A stretch of 17,587 bases of DNA from positions 4,019-21,605 of the forward strand of contig PLIQ01000172.1 in the NCBI GenBank assembly GCA_003140115.1, given 5' to 3'. Below are positions 7,192 to 14,986 of this stretch, one piece after another. Every line of letters starts with the position of its first letter. Positions within the stretch are counted from its first letter, which is position 1. This DNA is from Actinomycetota bacterium (lineage in GTDB: Bacteria; Actinomycetota; Actinomycetes; Streptosporangiales; Streptosporangiaceae). Position numbers and translations under genes: made by a program. A model generated the notes under the pieces. The model worked only from the letters and a program-made list of their open reading frames with translations, was not told where the DNA came from and ran no database searches.

Positions 7192-8679
7192 GTGACGATT
7201 GAGGTGAGTAGGCGCCAGCTGATGGCGTCGGCCGGCGGGATGGTGCTGGCCTCTTTCGCGCTGCCGTCCGGCTTGCGGAAGATGCTCGACAGCGCCGCGC
7301 CAGCATCGCCCAGCAGCGCGCGCCTGACCGGCGCGCCCATCTCCGACATCGAACACGTCGTCGTGCTGATGCAGGAGAACCGCTCCTTCGACCACTACTT
7401 CGGCACCATGCCCGGTGTGCGCGGCTTCGCCGACCCGAGCGTGCCGAAGAGCCGGTTCTACCAGTACGACGCGGACAACCCCGACAAGTACCTGCTCCCG
7501 TTCCACACCGACACGCACAGCACCAGCGCGCAGAACCTGCCCTCCAACAGCCACAGCTGGGGTCCTCAGCACGATTCGTATGACAACGGGAAGATGGACG
7601 GGTTCGTGACCGCGCACCTGGCGGCCGACGGGGTCGCCGGGCAGTACACGATGGCCTACTTCGAGCGGAACGACATCCCCTTCCACTGGGCCCTGGCCGA
7701 CGCCTTCACGATCTGCGACGGCTATCACTGCTCGGTGCTGGGCCCGACTTGGCCCAACCGGCTGTACCTGATGACCGGCCAGATCGACCCGGCGGGGCTG
7801 CACGGCGGCCCGATCTACGGCAACTACGTGCCGCCCGAGGGCTACTCGTGGCAGACCTACCCTGAGCTGCTCACGAACGCCGGCGTCTCCTGGAAGATCT
7901 ACCAGGAGCTCGACAACTACGGCATGAACGTCATGGAGTACTTCGACCAGTACCAGAACGCCCCGGTGTCGTCGCCGCTGTACCAGGGCGCGATGCGCTT
8001 CTACCAGGCCGGCCAGTTCGAGTACGACGCCCTCCACGACCGGCTGCCCACGGTGTCGTGGATCATCCCCACGTCCTTCCAGTCCGAGCACCCCGACTTC
8101 ATGCCGGCCGCCGGCGCCGACTTCGTCGCGAGCAAGCTCAACGCGATCGCGTCGAACCCCGATGTCTTCGCCAAGACCGTGTTCGTCCTCATCTACGACG
8201 AGAACGACGGGCTCTTCGACCACGTCACCCCGCCCACCGCGCCGGCGGGCACGCCCGGCGAGTACATCACCTCGTCAGCGAGCGCGGAGAAGGACGCCCC
8301 CGGCCCGATCGGCCTCGGCTTCCGGGTGCCGTGCGTCATCGTCTCGCCCTGGACGGTGGGCGGCTACGTCAGCCACGACACCTTCGACCACACCTCGGTC
8401 ATCCGGCTGCTCGAGACGGTGACCGGGGTGGTGAATCCGAACATCACGCAGTGGCGGCGGCAGACCGTCGGCGACCTCAGCAGTGTCCTGGGCGGCATCC
8501 CGAACCGGAGGTTCCCGCGGCTCCCGGCGACCGCCGCGCAACTGGAGGCGGCGGAGAACGAGGTCCTGCAGTTCCAGCTCCCGCCCATCCCCGGCGCCAG
8601 CCAGACCTTCCCGGTCCAGCCGCCCGGTTCCAAGCCGCCGGTCCCGAACGCCGCCGCCAGCACGGTAGGGGTGATCTGA
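7192..8679 (+). CDS. Tat-exported phosphoesterase / phospholipase C family protein
   Basis: The protein has 495 residues. It belongs to the phosphoesterase family (PF04185) that includes bacterial phosphatidylcholine-type phospholipases C and acid phosphatases such as AcpA. A twin-arginine signal (SRRQLMASAGG, Arg7-Arg8) precedes a hydrophobic stretch, so export of the folded enzyme by Tat is expected. Family motifs follow in order: QENRSFDHYFG with metal ligands Glu62/Asn63, GPTWPNR with the likely nucleophile Thr186, YDENDGLFDH with Asp336, Asp339 and His344, and SHDTFDHTS (395-402). It ends soon after this domain and lacks the C-terminal repeat domains of classical Pseudomonas and Mycobacterium PLC proteins; a Pro-rich tail follows instead. 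The substrate may be a phospholipid or another phosphate ester. The start is GTG 7192 with AGGAG at 7181-7185. The stop directly abuts the propeller gene. Confidence 0.92.
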   Translation: MTIEVSRRQLMASAGGMVLASFALPSGLRKMLDSAAPASPSSARLTGAPISDIEHVVVLMQENRSFDHYFGTMPGVRGFADPSVPKSRFYQYDADNPDKYLLPFHTDTHSTSAQNLPSNSHSWGPQHDSYDNGKMDGFVTAHLAADGVAGQYTMAYFERNDIPFHWALADAFTICDGYHCSVLGPTWPNRLYLMTGQIDPAGLHGGPIYGNYVPPEGYSWQTYPELLTNAGVSWKIYQELDNYGMNVMEYFDQYQNAPVSSPLYQGAMRFYQAGQFEYDALHDRLPTVSWIIPTSFQSEHPDFMPAAGADFVASKLNAIASNPDVFAKTVFVLIYDENDGLFDHVTPPTAPAGTPGEYITSSASAEKDAPGPIGLGFRVPCVIVSPWTVGGYVSHDTFDHTSVIRLLETVTGVVNPNITQWRRQTVGDLSSVLGGIPNRRFPRLPATAAQLEAAENEVLQFQLPPIPGASQTFPVQPPGSKPPVPNAAASTVGVI

Positions 8680-9876
8680 ATGTCGCTTCGCGATTCTTCC
8701 GGCGCCGGTCGCACCTGGACCAAGCGCCGCGCGCTGTGGGCCGGGTCAGCGGCGGTGATCCTCGCGGCCGGGGCCGCGGCCGCGCTCACCTCGGGTCCCG
8801 CTGCTCACGTGGCCGCCCAGCACGGGTCCGGCGGAACCAGGTCCGCCCACCTGGCCTCGTCGACGTGCGGCGGCCCGGCCGGCGCCGCCTACGTCGCCCT
8901 TCCGGGCTACCAGGCCTTCGATGCCATCGACACGGACAACTGCGACATCACCCAGGTCTACAACGTGGCCGACCCGCAGGTGCCCGGTGACTCCGGGGAC
9001 TACAACTACGCCGGCACCGACGAGGCCGTCGCCATCCACGGCGACACGCTGTACTTCGCCGTCACCGGGGAGGACGAGGTGGCGATTATCGACGCGGCCA
9101 CGCTCAACCCGAAGGATTACAGCCCGGCCGAGACCGACATCCACGTCGGTTTCAACCCCGGTGGCATCGCGGTCACGCCCAACGGCTCGCAGGTGTGGGT
9201 GGCCGACACCGGTCCGCAGACCGGCCCGGCGTCGCCGACGGCGATCAGCGTGATCTCGACCGCCACGGACACGGTGACCGCGACGCTGCGGCTGCCCACC
9301 GCGCCGGCCCAGATCGCCTTCTCCCCGTCCGGGGCCACAGCCTACGTGACCACGGCCGACGGCCTGTGGGTGTTCGACACGGCGACTGAGCACGTGACCA
9401 ACGTCATCAGGGGGCTCGGCGACCCGTTCGGCGTCGCGGTCTCCCCGGACGGAAGCACGGTCTACGTGACCAACACCGAACAGGGCGAGGTGGAGGTGAT
9501 CAACGCCGCCGCCGACCGAGTCACCGGCACCATCGGAGTCGGGCAGCTGCCGTGGCAGCTGGCCCTGTCGTCCAACGGCAAGACCCTCTACGTGGCCGAT
9601 GCCGACTCCAACCAGGTCTCGGTGATCGACACCGGCTCGGACACGGTGACCAAGACGATCTCGATCGCGGGCGATCCGGTCTCGCTGGCCCTGACCCCGG
9701 ACGGTTCGCAGCTGTGGGTCGGCGGGCTCACCTCGGGCATCATCACCCTGCTGGACACGGCCACCTATGACGTGGCCGGCACGATCAACGTCGGAGATGA
9801 CGGCCCCAACTCCGGCGACGGCAACGAGCCGACCAGCATCGTGATGACCACCACTCCCACTCCCGGCGGAAGCTAG
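8680..9876 (+). CDS. Secreted YVTN/YncE-type beta-propeller protein
   Basis: The 398-residue protein begins with a basic segment (RTWTKRR) and a hydrophobic core (about 18-37), consistent with a Sec or possibly Tat signal or an N-terminal membrane anchor. The rest consists of propeller blades of about 41 residues. Clear repeat units start near residues 220, 258, 302 and 343, with the pattern xxYVTxxxxxxVxVIDxxxDxVTxTI. A more divergent N-terminal blade region contains NPGGIAVTPNGSQVWVADTG. No catalytic residues are expected; such propellers usually bind partners or ligands outside the membrane. ATG 8680 follows the phospholipase stop with no gap, behind a weak AGGGG, so co-translation and a functional partnership with the phospholipase are likely. 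A hairpin follows its stop. Confidence 0.88.
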   Translation: MSLRDSSGAGRTWTKRRALWAGSAAVILAAGAAAALTSGPAAHVAAQHGSGGTRSAHLASSTCGGPAGAAYVALPGYQAFDAIDTDNCDITQVYNVADPQVPGDSGDYNYAGTDEAVAIHGDTLYFAVTGEDEVAIIDAATLNPKDYSPAETDIHVGFNPGGIAVTPNGSQVWVADTGPQTGPASPTAISVISTATDTVTATLRLPTAPAQIAFSPSGATAYVTTADGLWVFDTATEHVTNVIRGLGDPFGVAVSPDGSTVYVTNTEQGEVEVINAAADRVTGTIGVGQLPWQLALSSNGKTLYVADADSNQVSVIDTGSDTVTKTISIAGDPVSLALTPDGSQLWVGGLTSGIITLLDTATYDVAGTINVGDDGPNSGDGNEPTSIVMTTTPTPGGS

Positions 9877-9891
9877 AACGGTTCGCTGGTA

Positions 9892-9924
9892 GGTACCCGC
9901 CCCGGCCAGCCTGAGGCGGGTGCC
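9892..9924. terminator. Hairpin between convergent propeller and PIN toxin genes
   Basis: GGTACCCGCC pairs with GGCGGGTGCC (10 bp, one G-U pair) around a 13-nt loop. It lies between the stop codons at 9876 and 9934, where a bidirectional terminator would be expected. There is no U-run on either strand. Confidence 0.5.
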
Positions 9925-9933
9925 GGCCGCGTG

Positions 9934-10326
9934 CTAGACGTGCACGAGGATTAGCTCGGGGTTGACTCCGGCGATGTCGCCGTCGTCTGAGGTGAGGACA
10001 GCGTGCCCTCGCTCCGCGGCGGCCAGGGCGACGTGGACGTCGGCGATGTCGGGGTGGGAGGTCGCGCCGATCGTGACCCCGATTTGCTTGGCGCGGTCGG
10101 CGGTCAGCTCATCGATGATCACCGGACCGCCGCCGGTGCGGCCTGCGCTGATCAGCCGTCCGACGTTGGCCTGACGCGGGCTGCCGCGCCAGATCTGGGC
10201 GATAACCGTGCGGGGCAGGACCACTTCCACGGTGCCGCGCAGCGCCTCGTCAAGGATGCCCAGCAGCAGGGGCGACCTGCGTTCCAGGGCGATGAAGGCG
10301 CCCGCGTCAAACACGAACCCTCTCAC
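9934..10326 (-). CDS. PIN-domain toxin of a VapBC-like module
   Basis: A 130-residue PIN-fold ribonuclease, the usual VapC toxin size. The conserved acidic residues are Asp7 (FVFDAGAF), Asp93/Asp96 (HPDIADVHVALAA) and Asp114/115/117 (LTSDDGD), which would hold Mg2+ or Mn2+ for RNA cleavage. Where many VapC proteins have a Glu in the second helix, this one reads VIAQIWRG with Gln44. I believe a subgroup of actinobacterial PIN proteins shares the AQxWR pattern, so it may still be active. The GTG start at 10326 overlaps the antitoxin stop (GTGA), a typical coupling in such modules. The targets cannot be predicted from sequence. Confidence 0.85.
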   Translation of the reverse strand: MRGFVFDAGAFIALERRSPLLLGILDEALRGTVEVVLPRTVIAQIWRGSPRQANVGRLISAGRTGGGPVIIDELTADRAKQIGVTIGATSHPDIADVHVALAAAERGHAVLTSDDGDIAGVNPELILVHV

Positions 10327-10598
10327 GCCGCATGTCCGGCGCTGCTACCACGGTGCCTGCGGTAGGCCTCGTCGGCGGCTGCGAGAGCTTGGGCCAGGCG
10401 TGCCTGGGCCTGGTCGTCCAGCTCGCCGACCTCGGAGCGCAGCCCGGTAACGACCGCCTCGAGCTGGGCGCGGGCCTCCAGGAGTTCCAGGCCCTGGGCG
10501 ATCAGCGCGGACACCGACTCGGCGCGGCCCTCCTCGACCTCGCGGGCGGCCCAGTCGTACAGCTCCTGGCGGAGCGAGACGCCGATCTTCTTGGTCAT
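10323..10598 (-). CDS. Ribbon-helix-helix antitoxin partner of the PIN toxin
   Basis: A 91-residue protein. The N-terminal KKIGVSLRQELYDWAAREVEEGRAESVSALIAQGLELL resembles a ribbon-helix-helix DNA-binding domain: an IGVSL strand, then two helices separated by the AESVS turn. A long charged helical C-terminus (about 45-82) would wrap the toxin. Such antitoxins neutralise the toxin and repress their own promoter. The frame is open far upstream into the neighbouring gene, but ATG 10598 is the sensible start: it precedes the conserved domain and lies 7 nt after a TACGAT -10-like box, suggesting a leaderless transcript. The gene begins 20 nt after the desaturase stop and overlaps the toxin start by 4 nt. 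Confidence 0.82.
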   Translation of the reverse strand: MTKKIGVSLRQELYDWAAREVEEGRAESVSALIAQGLELLEARAQLEAVVTGLRSEVGELDDQAQARLAQALAAADEAYRRHRGSSAGHAA

Positions 10599-10605
10599 AC
10601 CCCAA

Positions 10606-10611
10606 ATCGTA
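10606..10611 (-). promoter_or_regulatory. Candidate -10 box for a leaderless antitoxin transcript
   Basis: TACGAT on the minus strand (TANNNT) ends 7 nt before the antitoxin ATG, the spacing expected when transcription starts at the start codon. There is no Shine-Dalgarno sequence. No good -35 is visible, which tempers the call. Confidence 0.4.
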
Positions 10612-10618
10612 CCAACGG

Positions 10619-11563
10619 TCAGCCTCGTGGCTGGAAGGGCTCGATTAGCTGGTCGGCGAGGAGGAGCAGGGCCGGGCGGGCGGGGCCGTCCTGCTCGACC
10701 GGGACCGGCCGGCCGTCCAGACCGGTCCGCCCCACGACGCCGCTGCGGCCCGGGAACCTCGCGTAGCCGGCCAGGACGTCCCAGATCGTCAGCACGACGC
10801 CGAGGTTGACGGCCTGGTTGTCCGTCGCGTGGTGTAGCCGGTGGTAGGCCGGGCTCACGATCACCCGGCCGACCGGGCCGAAGGTCCAGCGGAGGTTGGC
10901 GTGCTGGAGGGTGCCGACGCAGACGTAGGCCGTGATGAGTACCGGGGCGATCGCCCGGGTCGGCATCAGGGCCACGACCGGGATCGTAGCCAGGACGAAC
11001 CCCGTGGTGTGCATGAGCGGATGGGCGCGGAAGGAGGTCAGGACGCTGAGCTCTTCCTGGCTGTGGTGCAGGGCGTGAAAGCGCCACAGGGGGTCGAGCC
11101 GGTGATCGGCGTAATGGGCCAGCCAGTTGGCGCCGTCCATGGCCAAGATGGTGAGCGGGACGAGCAGCCAGCCGGACCAGTGCGCGGTCGAGCGCAGTTC
11201 GATCCAGCGCGCGTGGCTGGCGATCAGCGACGCCGCCCCGACGCTGAGCAACGTCATCAGCGGGATCACCACGATGGCGTGCAGGGCCAGGTAGCACGCA
11301 TCCTGCACGTGGCCGCGGGCTAGGACCGGACGCCGCTCGGCAGGCCAGATCCGTTCGCAGATCCCGGTCGCGACCACGAGTCCGACCAGAAGCGGAGCGG
11401 CGAGCTCGGCCCAGCCGGCGGACAGCACCGTCTGCAGGTGGCCCTGCTGGAGCAGGTCAGCGAGGGCGGCCCACACGATCAGGGCGGTGATCCCGGCCAG
11501 CACAAACGAGGACAGGCACAGACGCCGCGCCGGTGCGCGCACCCGGATCTGCGAAACGGACAC
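10619..11563 (-). CDS. Sterol desaturase / fatty acid hydroxylase family membrane protein
   Basis: A 314-residue integral membrane protein with the di-iron histidine clusters of the fatty acid hydroxylase superfamily (PF04116): HYADH (His150/His154), HALHH (His163/166/167) and HRLHH (His241/244/245), plus His181, His185 and His221. Several hydrophobic segments (about 20-38, 52-67, 90-112, 130-144, 187-220) frame these clusters, which would face the cytosol. The family inserts hydroxyl groups or double bonds into lipid chains or sterols using O2; the substrate here is not evident. GTG 11563 has AGGAG (11569-11573) 5 nt upstream. The final 30 residues after the hydrophobic core are polar. It lies upstream of the toxin-antitoxin pair on the same strand but probably is not functionally linked to it. 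Confidence 0.9.
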   Translation of the reverse strand: MSVSQIRVRAPARRLCLSSFVLAGITALIVWAALADLLQQGHLQTVLSAGWAELAAPLLVGLVVATGICERIWPAERRPVLARGHVQDACYLALHAIVVIPLMTLLSVGAASLIASHARWIELRSTAHWSGWLLVPLTILAMDGANWLAHYADHRLDPLWRFHALHHSQEELSVLTSFRAHPLMHTTGFVLATIPVVALMPTRAIAPVLITAYVCVGTLQHANLRWTFGPVGRVIVSPAYHRLHHATDNQAVNLGVVLTIWDVLAGYARFPGRSGVVGRTGLDGRPVPVEQDGPARPALLLLADQLIEPFQPRG

Positions 11564-11642
11564 TGGAGCTCCTGGACTCGTGCCGGGCCCGCGCCCCTGC
11601 GACGCGGCCTCTATCGAGGACTACGACCAAAAGCGGGCGCGC

Positions 11643-11654
11643 GTTCAGTTGAAC
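11643..11654. repeat. Inverted repeat GTTCA-GT-TGAAC in a divergent intergenic region
   Basis: Five-bp perfect arms with a 2-bp centre lie in the 131-bp gap between the desaturase and oxidoreductase genes, 41 bp before the oxidoreductase start. An operator for a dimeric regulator is possible. No regulator gene is adjacent, and short repeats like this can be chance. Confidence 0.25.
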
Positions 11655-11694
11655 CTTATGACTAGTGGCCTGACCGGCAGAGGAGAATGAGGCC

Positions 11695-12657
11695 GTGGAT
11701 GATTCCGGGATGACGAGGGCCGTGGTGGCGGCCGCCTACGGCGGGCCCGAGGTGCTGGCGGTGATCCAGACGCCGTTCGCGGCCCCTGGGCCGGATCAGG
11801 CCCTGATCAGCGTGCGGGCCGCGGGCACCAACCCGATTGACTACAAGGTGTACAGCGGCGTCATGGGGCAGGATCCGGCCCGGCTGCCGATGCGGCTGGG
11901 ATTCGAGGCGGCCGGCGTGGTGACCGAGGTGGCCGACGGCGCCGAGGGGCCGAGCGGCCCGGTCCGGGTGGGCGACGAGGTCATCGCGTACCGGATCACG
12001 GGCGCGTACGCCGACGACGTGACGGTTCCCCTGGCCAGCGTTATCCGCAAGCCGTCCACGCTGTCGTTCCAGGAGGCCAGCGGGATGATGCTGACCGGCG
12101 TGACCGCCGTACATGCGCTGGGCGTCGTCGGGGCCCGGGCCGGGCGATACGTCCTGATCCACGGCGCCTCGGGTGGCGTGGGCCTGATGGCCGTGCAGCT
12201 CGCGGTGGCGGCCGGCGCGCGGGTGATCGGCACGGCGAGCGCGAGCGGGCATGAACTGCTGCGGGAGTTCGGCGCGGAGCCCGTGCTGTATGGGGCCGGG
12301 TTGGCAGAGCGGGTCCGGGCGCTGGCCCCCGGTGGCGTCGACGCGGCCATCGACTGCTTCGGCGGTGACGAGGCGCTCGACACCTCGCTCGCGCTGGTGG
12401 CCGACCGCGGCAAGATCGTGACCGTGGTCGCCAGCCGCCGGGCGTTCGACTCGGGGATCAAAGTCATCGGCGGCGCGCCCGGGGCCGATCCCGGGACCGA
12501 GATCCGGGCCGCCGCCCGGCTCGAGCTGGCCCGGCTGGCCGAAGCGGGAAAGCTGCGGGTCATCGTGGCCGCGACCTATCCGCTGGCCGAGACCGCCGCC
12601 GCGCACCGGGCGCTGGCCACCGGCCATACCCGCGGCAAGATCGTGCTGGTGCCTTAG
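11695..12657 (+). CDS. NADP-dependent zinc-free medium-chain oxidoreductase (quinone oxidoreductase-like)
   Basis: A 320-residue medium-chain dehydrogenase/reductase. The N-terminal GroES-like domain contains AAGTNPIDYKVYSG and the LGFEAAGVV strand; the Rossmann domain has the nucleotide motif HGASGGVG (156-163). The structural zinc cysteines of alcohol dehydrogenases are absent, placing it with quinone oxidoreductase/enoyl reductase types that reduce activated double bonds or quinones with NADPH. The C-terminal HTRGKIVLVP is the typical family ending. The start is GTG 11695 behind AGGAG (11681-11685); ATG 11710 is an alternative that loses only five residues. DUF1330 follows 9 bp after its stop, so the two form a likely operon, divergent from the desaturase gene. 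Confidence 0.92.
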   Translation: MDDSGMTRAVVAAAYGGPEVLAVIQTPFAAPGPDQALISVRAAGTNPIDYKVYSGVMGQDPARLPMRLGFEAAGVVTEVADGAEGPSGPVRVGDEVIAYRITGAYADDVTVPLASVIRKPSTLSFQEASGMMLTGVTAVHALGVVGARAGRYVLIHGASGGVGLMAVQLAVAAGARVIGTASASGHELLREFGAEPVLYGAGLAERVRALAPGGVDAAIDCFGGDEALDTSLALVADRGKIVTVVASRRAFDSGIKVIGGAPGADPGTEIRAAARLELARLAEAGKLRVIVAATYPLAETAAAHRALATGHTRGKIVLVP

Positions 12658-12666
12658 GGTCTGGAT

Positions 12667-13002
12667 GTGGCAGACGATGAGACAAAGGTCTACGCGCTGA
12701 ACCTGTTCGATGTCGCCGACCGTGAGGAATACCTGGCCTACTCACGCCGGTCGGCCCGCGAGGTGGCGCGGCACGGAGGACGCGTGGTGGCCCTGGGCCG
12801 GTTCACCGAAAGCGTCACCGGCGACATCGCCCCCCGGCAGGTGCTCATCCTCGTCGAGTGGGAGTCCAAGGCGGCCTTCGACAGCTACCGTCAGGACCCC
12901 GCGCTGGCCGACCTGCACCCGCACCGGGAACGCGGCTCCTCGGCGTACGTGTGGCACCTGTTCGACCGGCTCGACGACTTGCGGCCGCTGCTCAAGCCGT
13001 AG
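12667..13002 (+). CDS. DUF1330 family protein
   Basis: A 111-residue protein of the DUF1330 group (PF07045), a dimeric alpha+beta barrel fold of unknown role. Features include the opening strand VYALNLFDVADREEYLAYSR, the central GGRVVALGRF, and VLILVEWESKAAFDSYRQDP, which is the characteristic second half. The fold is shared with small monooxygenases and stress proteins, so a role in handling small reactive compounds alongside the upstream oxidoreductase is possible but inferred only from proximity. GTG 12667 has a weak AGGG 8 nt upstream. A hairpin begins at the base after its stop, and the next gene has its own start 91 bp later. Confidence 0.85.
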   Translation: MADDETKVYALNLFDVADREEYLAYSRRSAREVARHGGRVVALGRFTESVTGDIAPRQVLILVEWESKAAFDSYRQDPALADLHPHRERGSSAYVWHLFDRLDDLRPLLKP

Positions 13003-13028
13003 GCGTCTCCACCTCCGGGTGGAGGCGC
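13003..13028 (+). terminator. Hairpin directly after the DUF1330 stop
   Basis: GCGTCTCCACC pairs with GGTGGAGGCGC (11 bp with one G-U pair) around a TCCG loop. Its position right behind the stop codon suggests an intrinsic terminator of the oxidoreductase-DUF1330 operon. It lacks a T-run, as is common in actinomycetes. Confidence 0.6.
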
Positions 13029-13093
13029 GTCTGGTATCAAGGTTCAGACCCCGGGCCGGTGACGTCGGGGGGCGGTCACGTCAAGGTGGTGGC

Positions 13094-14983
13094 ATGGCGG
13101 ATAACCCAAACCTGTCGGCTCCTGCTACGTCGCAGCCCGAGACCCCGACGGCCGCCGGGACGGCGCGACCCGATCCCCGCCGGGCCTGGCTGCGGCGTTC
13201 GGCGATCGTGGTCATCGCAGCCCTCGCGGGGCTGTCATACGCGTGGCAGCTGGGCAGGGATCCGCTCGAGCCGTACTACGCGGCGGCGGTGCGGAGCATG
13301 TCGGGGAGCTGGCACGACTTCATCTTCGGCGCGTTCGACCCGGCGGGCACCATCACCTTGGACAAGCTGCCCGGGGCGTTCTGGGTGCAGGCGCTGAGCG
13401 TGCGGGCCTTCGGCTACAGCACCGGGGCGATGATTGCGCCGCAGGTAGTCGAGGGCGTCATCACCGTCCTGGTGCTGTACCGGGCGGTGACGCGGCTGGC
13501 CGGGCCCACGGCGGGCCTGATCGCCGCGTTCGTGCTCGCGGTCAGTCCGGCGGTGGTGGCGCTTGACCGGGGAAACATTTCCGACTCGCTGATGATCCTG
13601 CTGCTGGTGCTGGCGGCGGACGCCGTCTCGGGCGCCATCGCCCGCGGCGGCCAGTGGTGGCGGCTGATCCTGGCCGGCGTCTGCGTGGGCCTGGCCTTCC
13701 AGGCCAAGATGATCGAGGCCTGGTTGGTGCTGCCCGCGCTGGGCCTGGCCTACCTGGTCAGCGGCCCGGGGCCGACGTGGCGGCGGGTGCGCCAGCTGGT
13801 CGCGGCGGGCGTGGTTGCGGCGGTGGTGTCGCTGGCGTGGATGACGGCCGTCTCGCTGGTGCCCGCCGCCAGCAGGCCTTACGCCGACGGCAGCCACGAC
13901 AACTCCCTCTATCAGCAGGTGTTCGTATACAACGGATTCGGCCGCTTTGGCGAGCAGACCCCGCTGCAGCTGCTCACCGGCGAGCTCGGGCAGAACGTGG
14001 GCGTGCTCGACCTGCCCTCGGCCGCCCCCGGCCCGGCCCGGCTGCTGGAGGACGAACTCGGCCGGGATACCGGCTGGCTGTTGCCCGCCGCCGCCCTCAT
14101 CGCCGTCGCCGGCCTGGCCGGCCTCAGGCGAAAGCCCCGCGCCGACCCGCTCCGGGCGTGCTTCATCTTGTGGGGTTGCTGGCTGGTGACGCTGTGGGTC
14201 ACGTTCTCGGTGACCACCGAACTCAACACCTACTACACGGCGGCCCTGGCCCCGGCGGCCGCGGCTATCGTGGGCGCGGGCGTCGCCGCGGCCTGGTCGG
14301 CGGACCGGACCTCGGCCGGCCGGCGGGTCGCCCTCGCGGTCGCCCTGGCCGTCGTCGTGGCCGGGACCGCGGCCTACGCCGGCTGGCTGGTGCCATCGGC
14401 CGGCCGCGACGTGCCCGGCTGGCTGGTGCCGGCGGTGATCGCCGTCGGCGTGCTGGCCACGGTGACGGCGCTAGCCTGCCTGGCGGTCCGGCGCCAGGCC
14501 GTATTCGCGGCCGCGCTCGGCGCCGGGATCATCGCCGGATCGCTGGCCCCGGCCGTGGCGTCGGTCGGGCTCGTGGCCAGCCACGAGAGCGCCTTTGACA
14601 CCCCGTTCGAGCCGGCCGGCGCGCTCCGCGCCGTCGACTCGCTGACCGTGCTGCAGGCGCAGGTGAACCTGCTCATCCCGCGGCTGGAACTCATCCAGGA
14701 GGGGGCGCCGGACCTGATGGCGGTACAGACGGCCGCCGTCGCCTCGTTTTTCGCCTCCAGCGGGCAGGAGGTGCTCCCGATCGGCGGATTCACCGGCACG
14801 ATCCCGTCACCGACCCTGAGCCAACTGCAGGCCGACATCCGCGCCGGGCAGTTTCATCTGGTGCTGGCCTACTCCAGCGCCGACCCGCGGATCGAGTGGA
14901 TCGCCACGCACTGCCAGAACGTCACCAAGCCCGGGGCGCCGCTGAAAAGCTACTTCTGCCTCCCCGCCGACGCCGGTGGCTGA
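13094..14983 (+). CDS. GT39-type membrane glycosyltransferase (PMT/ArnT-like)
   Basis: The predicted product has 629 residues. About ten to twelve hydrophobic segments begin at residue 34, with a loop after the first one carrying the family's conserved region: GRDPLEPYYAAAVRSM and then AFDPAGTITLDKLPGAFWVQA. The acidic residues and DKLPG (DKPP in many relatives) mark GT39-like enzymes that move a sugar from a polyprenyl-phosphate carrier onto a protein or cell-wall polymer on the outer face of the membrane. A long C-terminal extracytoplasmic domain (about 480-629) contains GQEVLPIGGFTG and a final pair of cysteines. The frame is open upstream inside DUF1330, but ATG 13094, with AAGGTGG just upstream, is the right start: the domain begins there. 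Its stop lies 3 bp from the miaB stop, in convergent orientation. Confidence 0.9.
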   Translation: MADNPNLSAPATSQPETPTAAGTARPDPRRAWLRRSAIVVIAALAGLSYAWQLGRDPLEPYYAAAVRSMSGSWHDFIFGAFDPAGTITLDKLPGAFWVQALSVRAFGYSTGAMIAPQVVEGVITVLVLYRAVTRLAGPTAGLIAAFVLAVSPAVVALDRGNISDSLMILLLVLAADAVSGAIARGGQWWRLILAGVCVGLAFQAKMIEAWLVLPALGLAYLVSGPGPTWRRVRQLVAAGVVAAVVSLAWMTAVSLVPAASRPYADGSHDNSLYQQVFVYNGFGRFGEQTPLQLLTGELGQNVGVLDLPSAAPGPARLLEDELGRDTGWLLPAAALIAVAGLAGLRRKPRADPLRACFILWGCWLVTLWVTFSVTTELNTYYTAALAPAAAAIVGAGVAAAWSADRTSAGRRVALAVALAVVVAGTAAYAGWLVPSAGRDVPGWLVPAVIAVGVLATVTALACLAVRRQAVFAAALGAGIIAGSLAPAVASVGLVASHESAFDTPFEPAGALRAVDSLTVLQAQVNLLIPRLELIQEGAPDLMAVQTAAVASFFASSGQEVLPIGGFTGTIPSPTLSQLQADIRAGQFHLVLAYSSADPRIEWIATHCQNVTKPGAPLKSYFCLPADAGG

Positions 14984-14986
14984 GCG

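Noticed and set aside
10599..11297. Upstream extension of the antitoxin frame through the desaturase gene
   Set aside because: The extension is out of frame with the real desaturase and Pro/Arg-rich; the RHH domain begins at ATG 10598.
12710..13093. Upstream extension of the glycosyltransferase frame
   Set aside because: It overlaps DUF1330 in another frame and encodes Ser/Arg/Pro-rich sequence; ATG 13094 with its own ribosome site starts the real protein.
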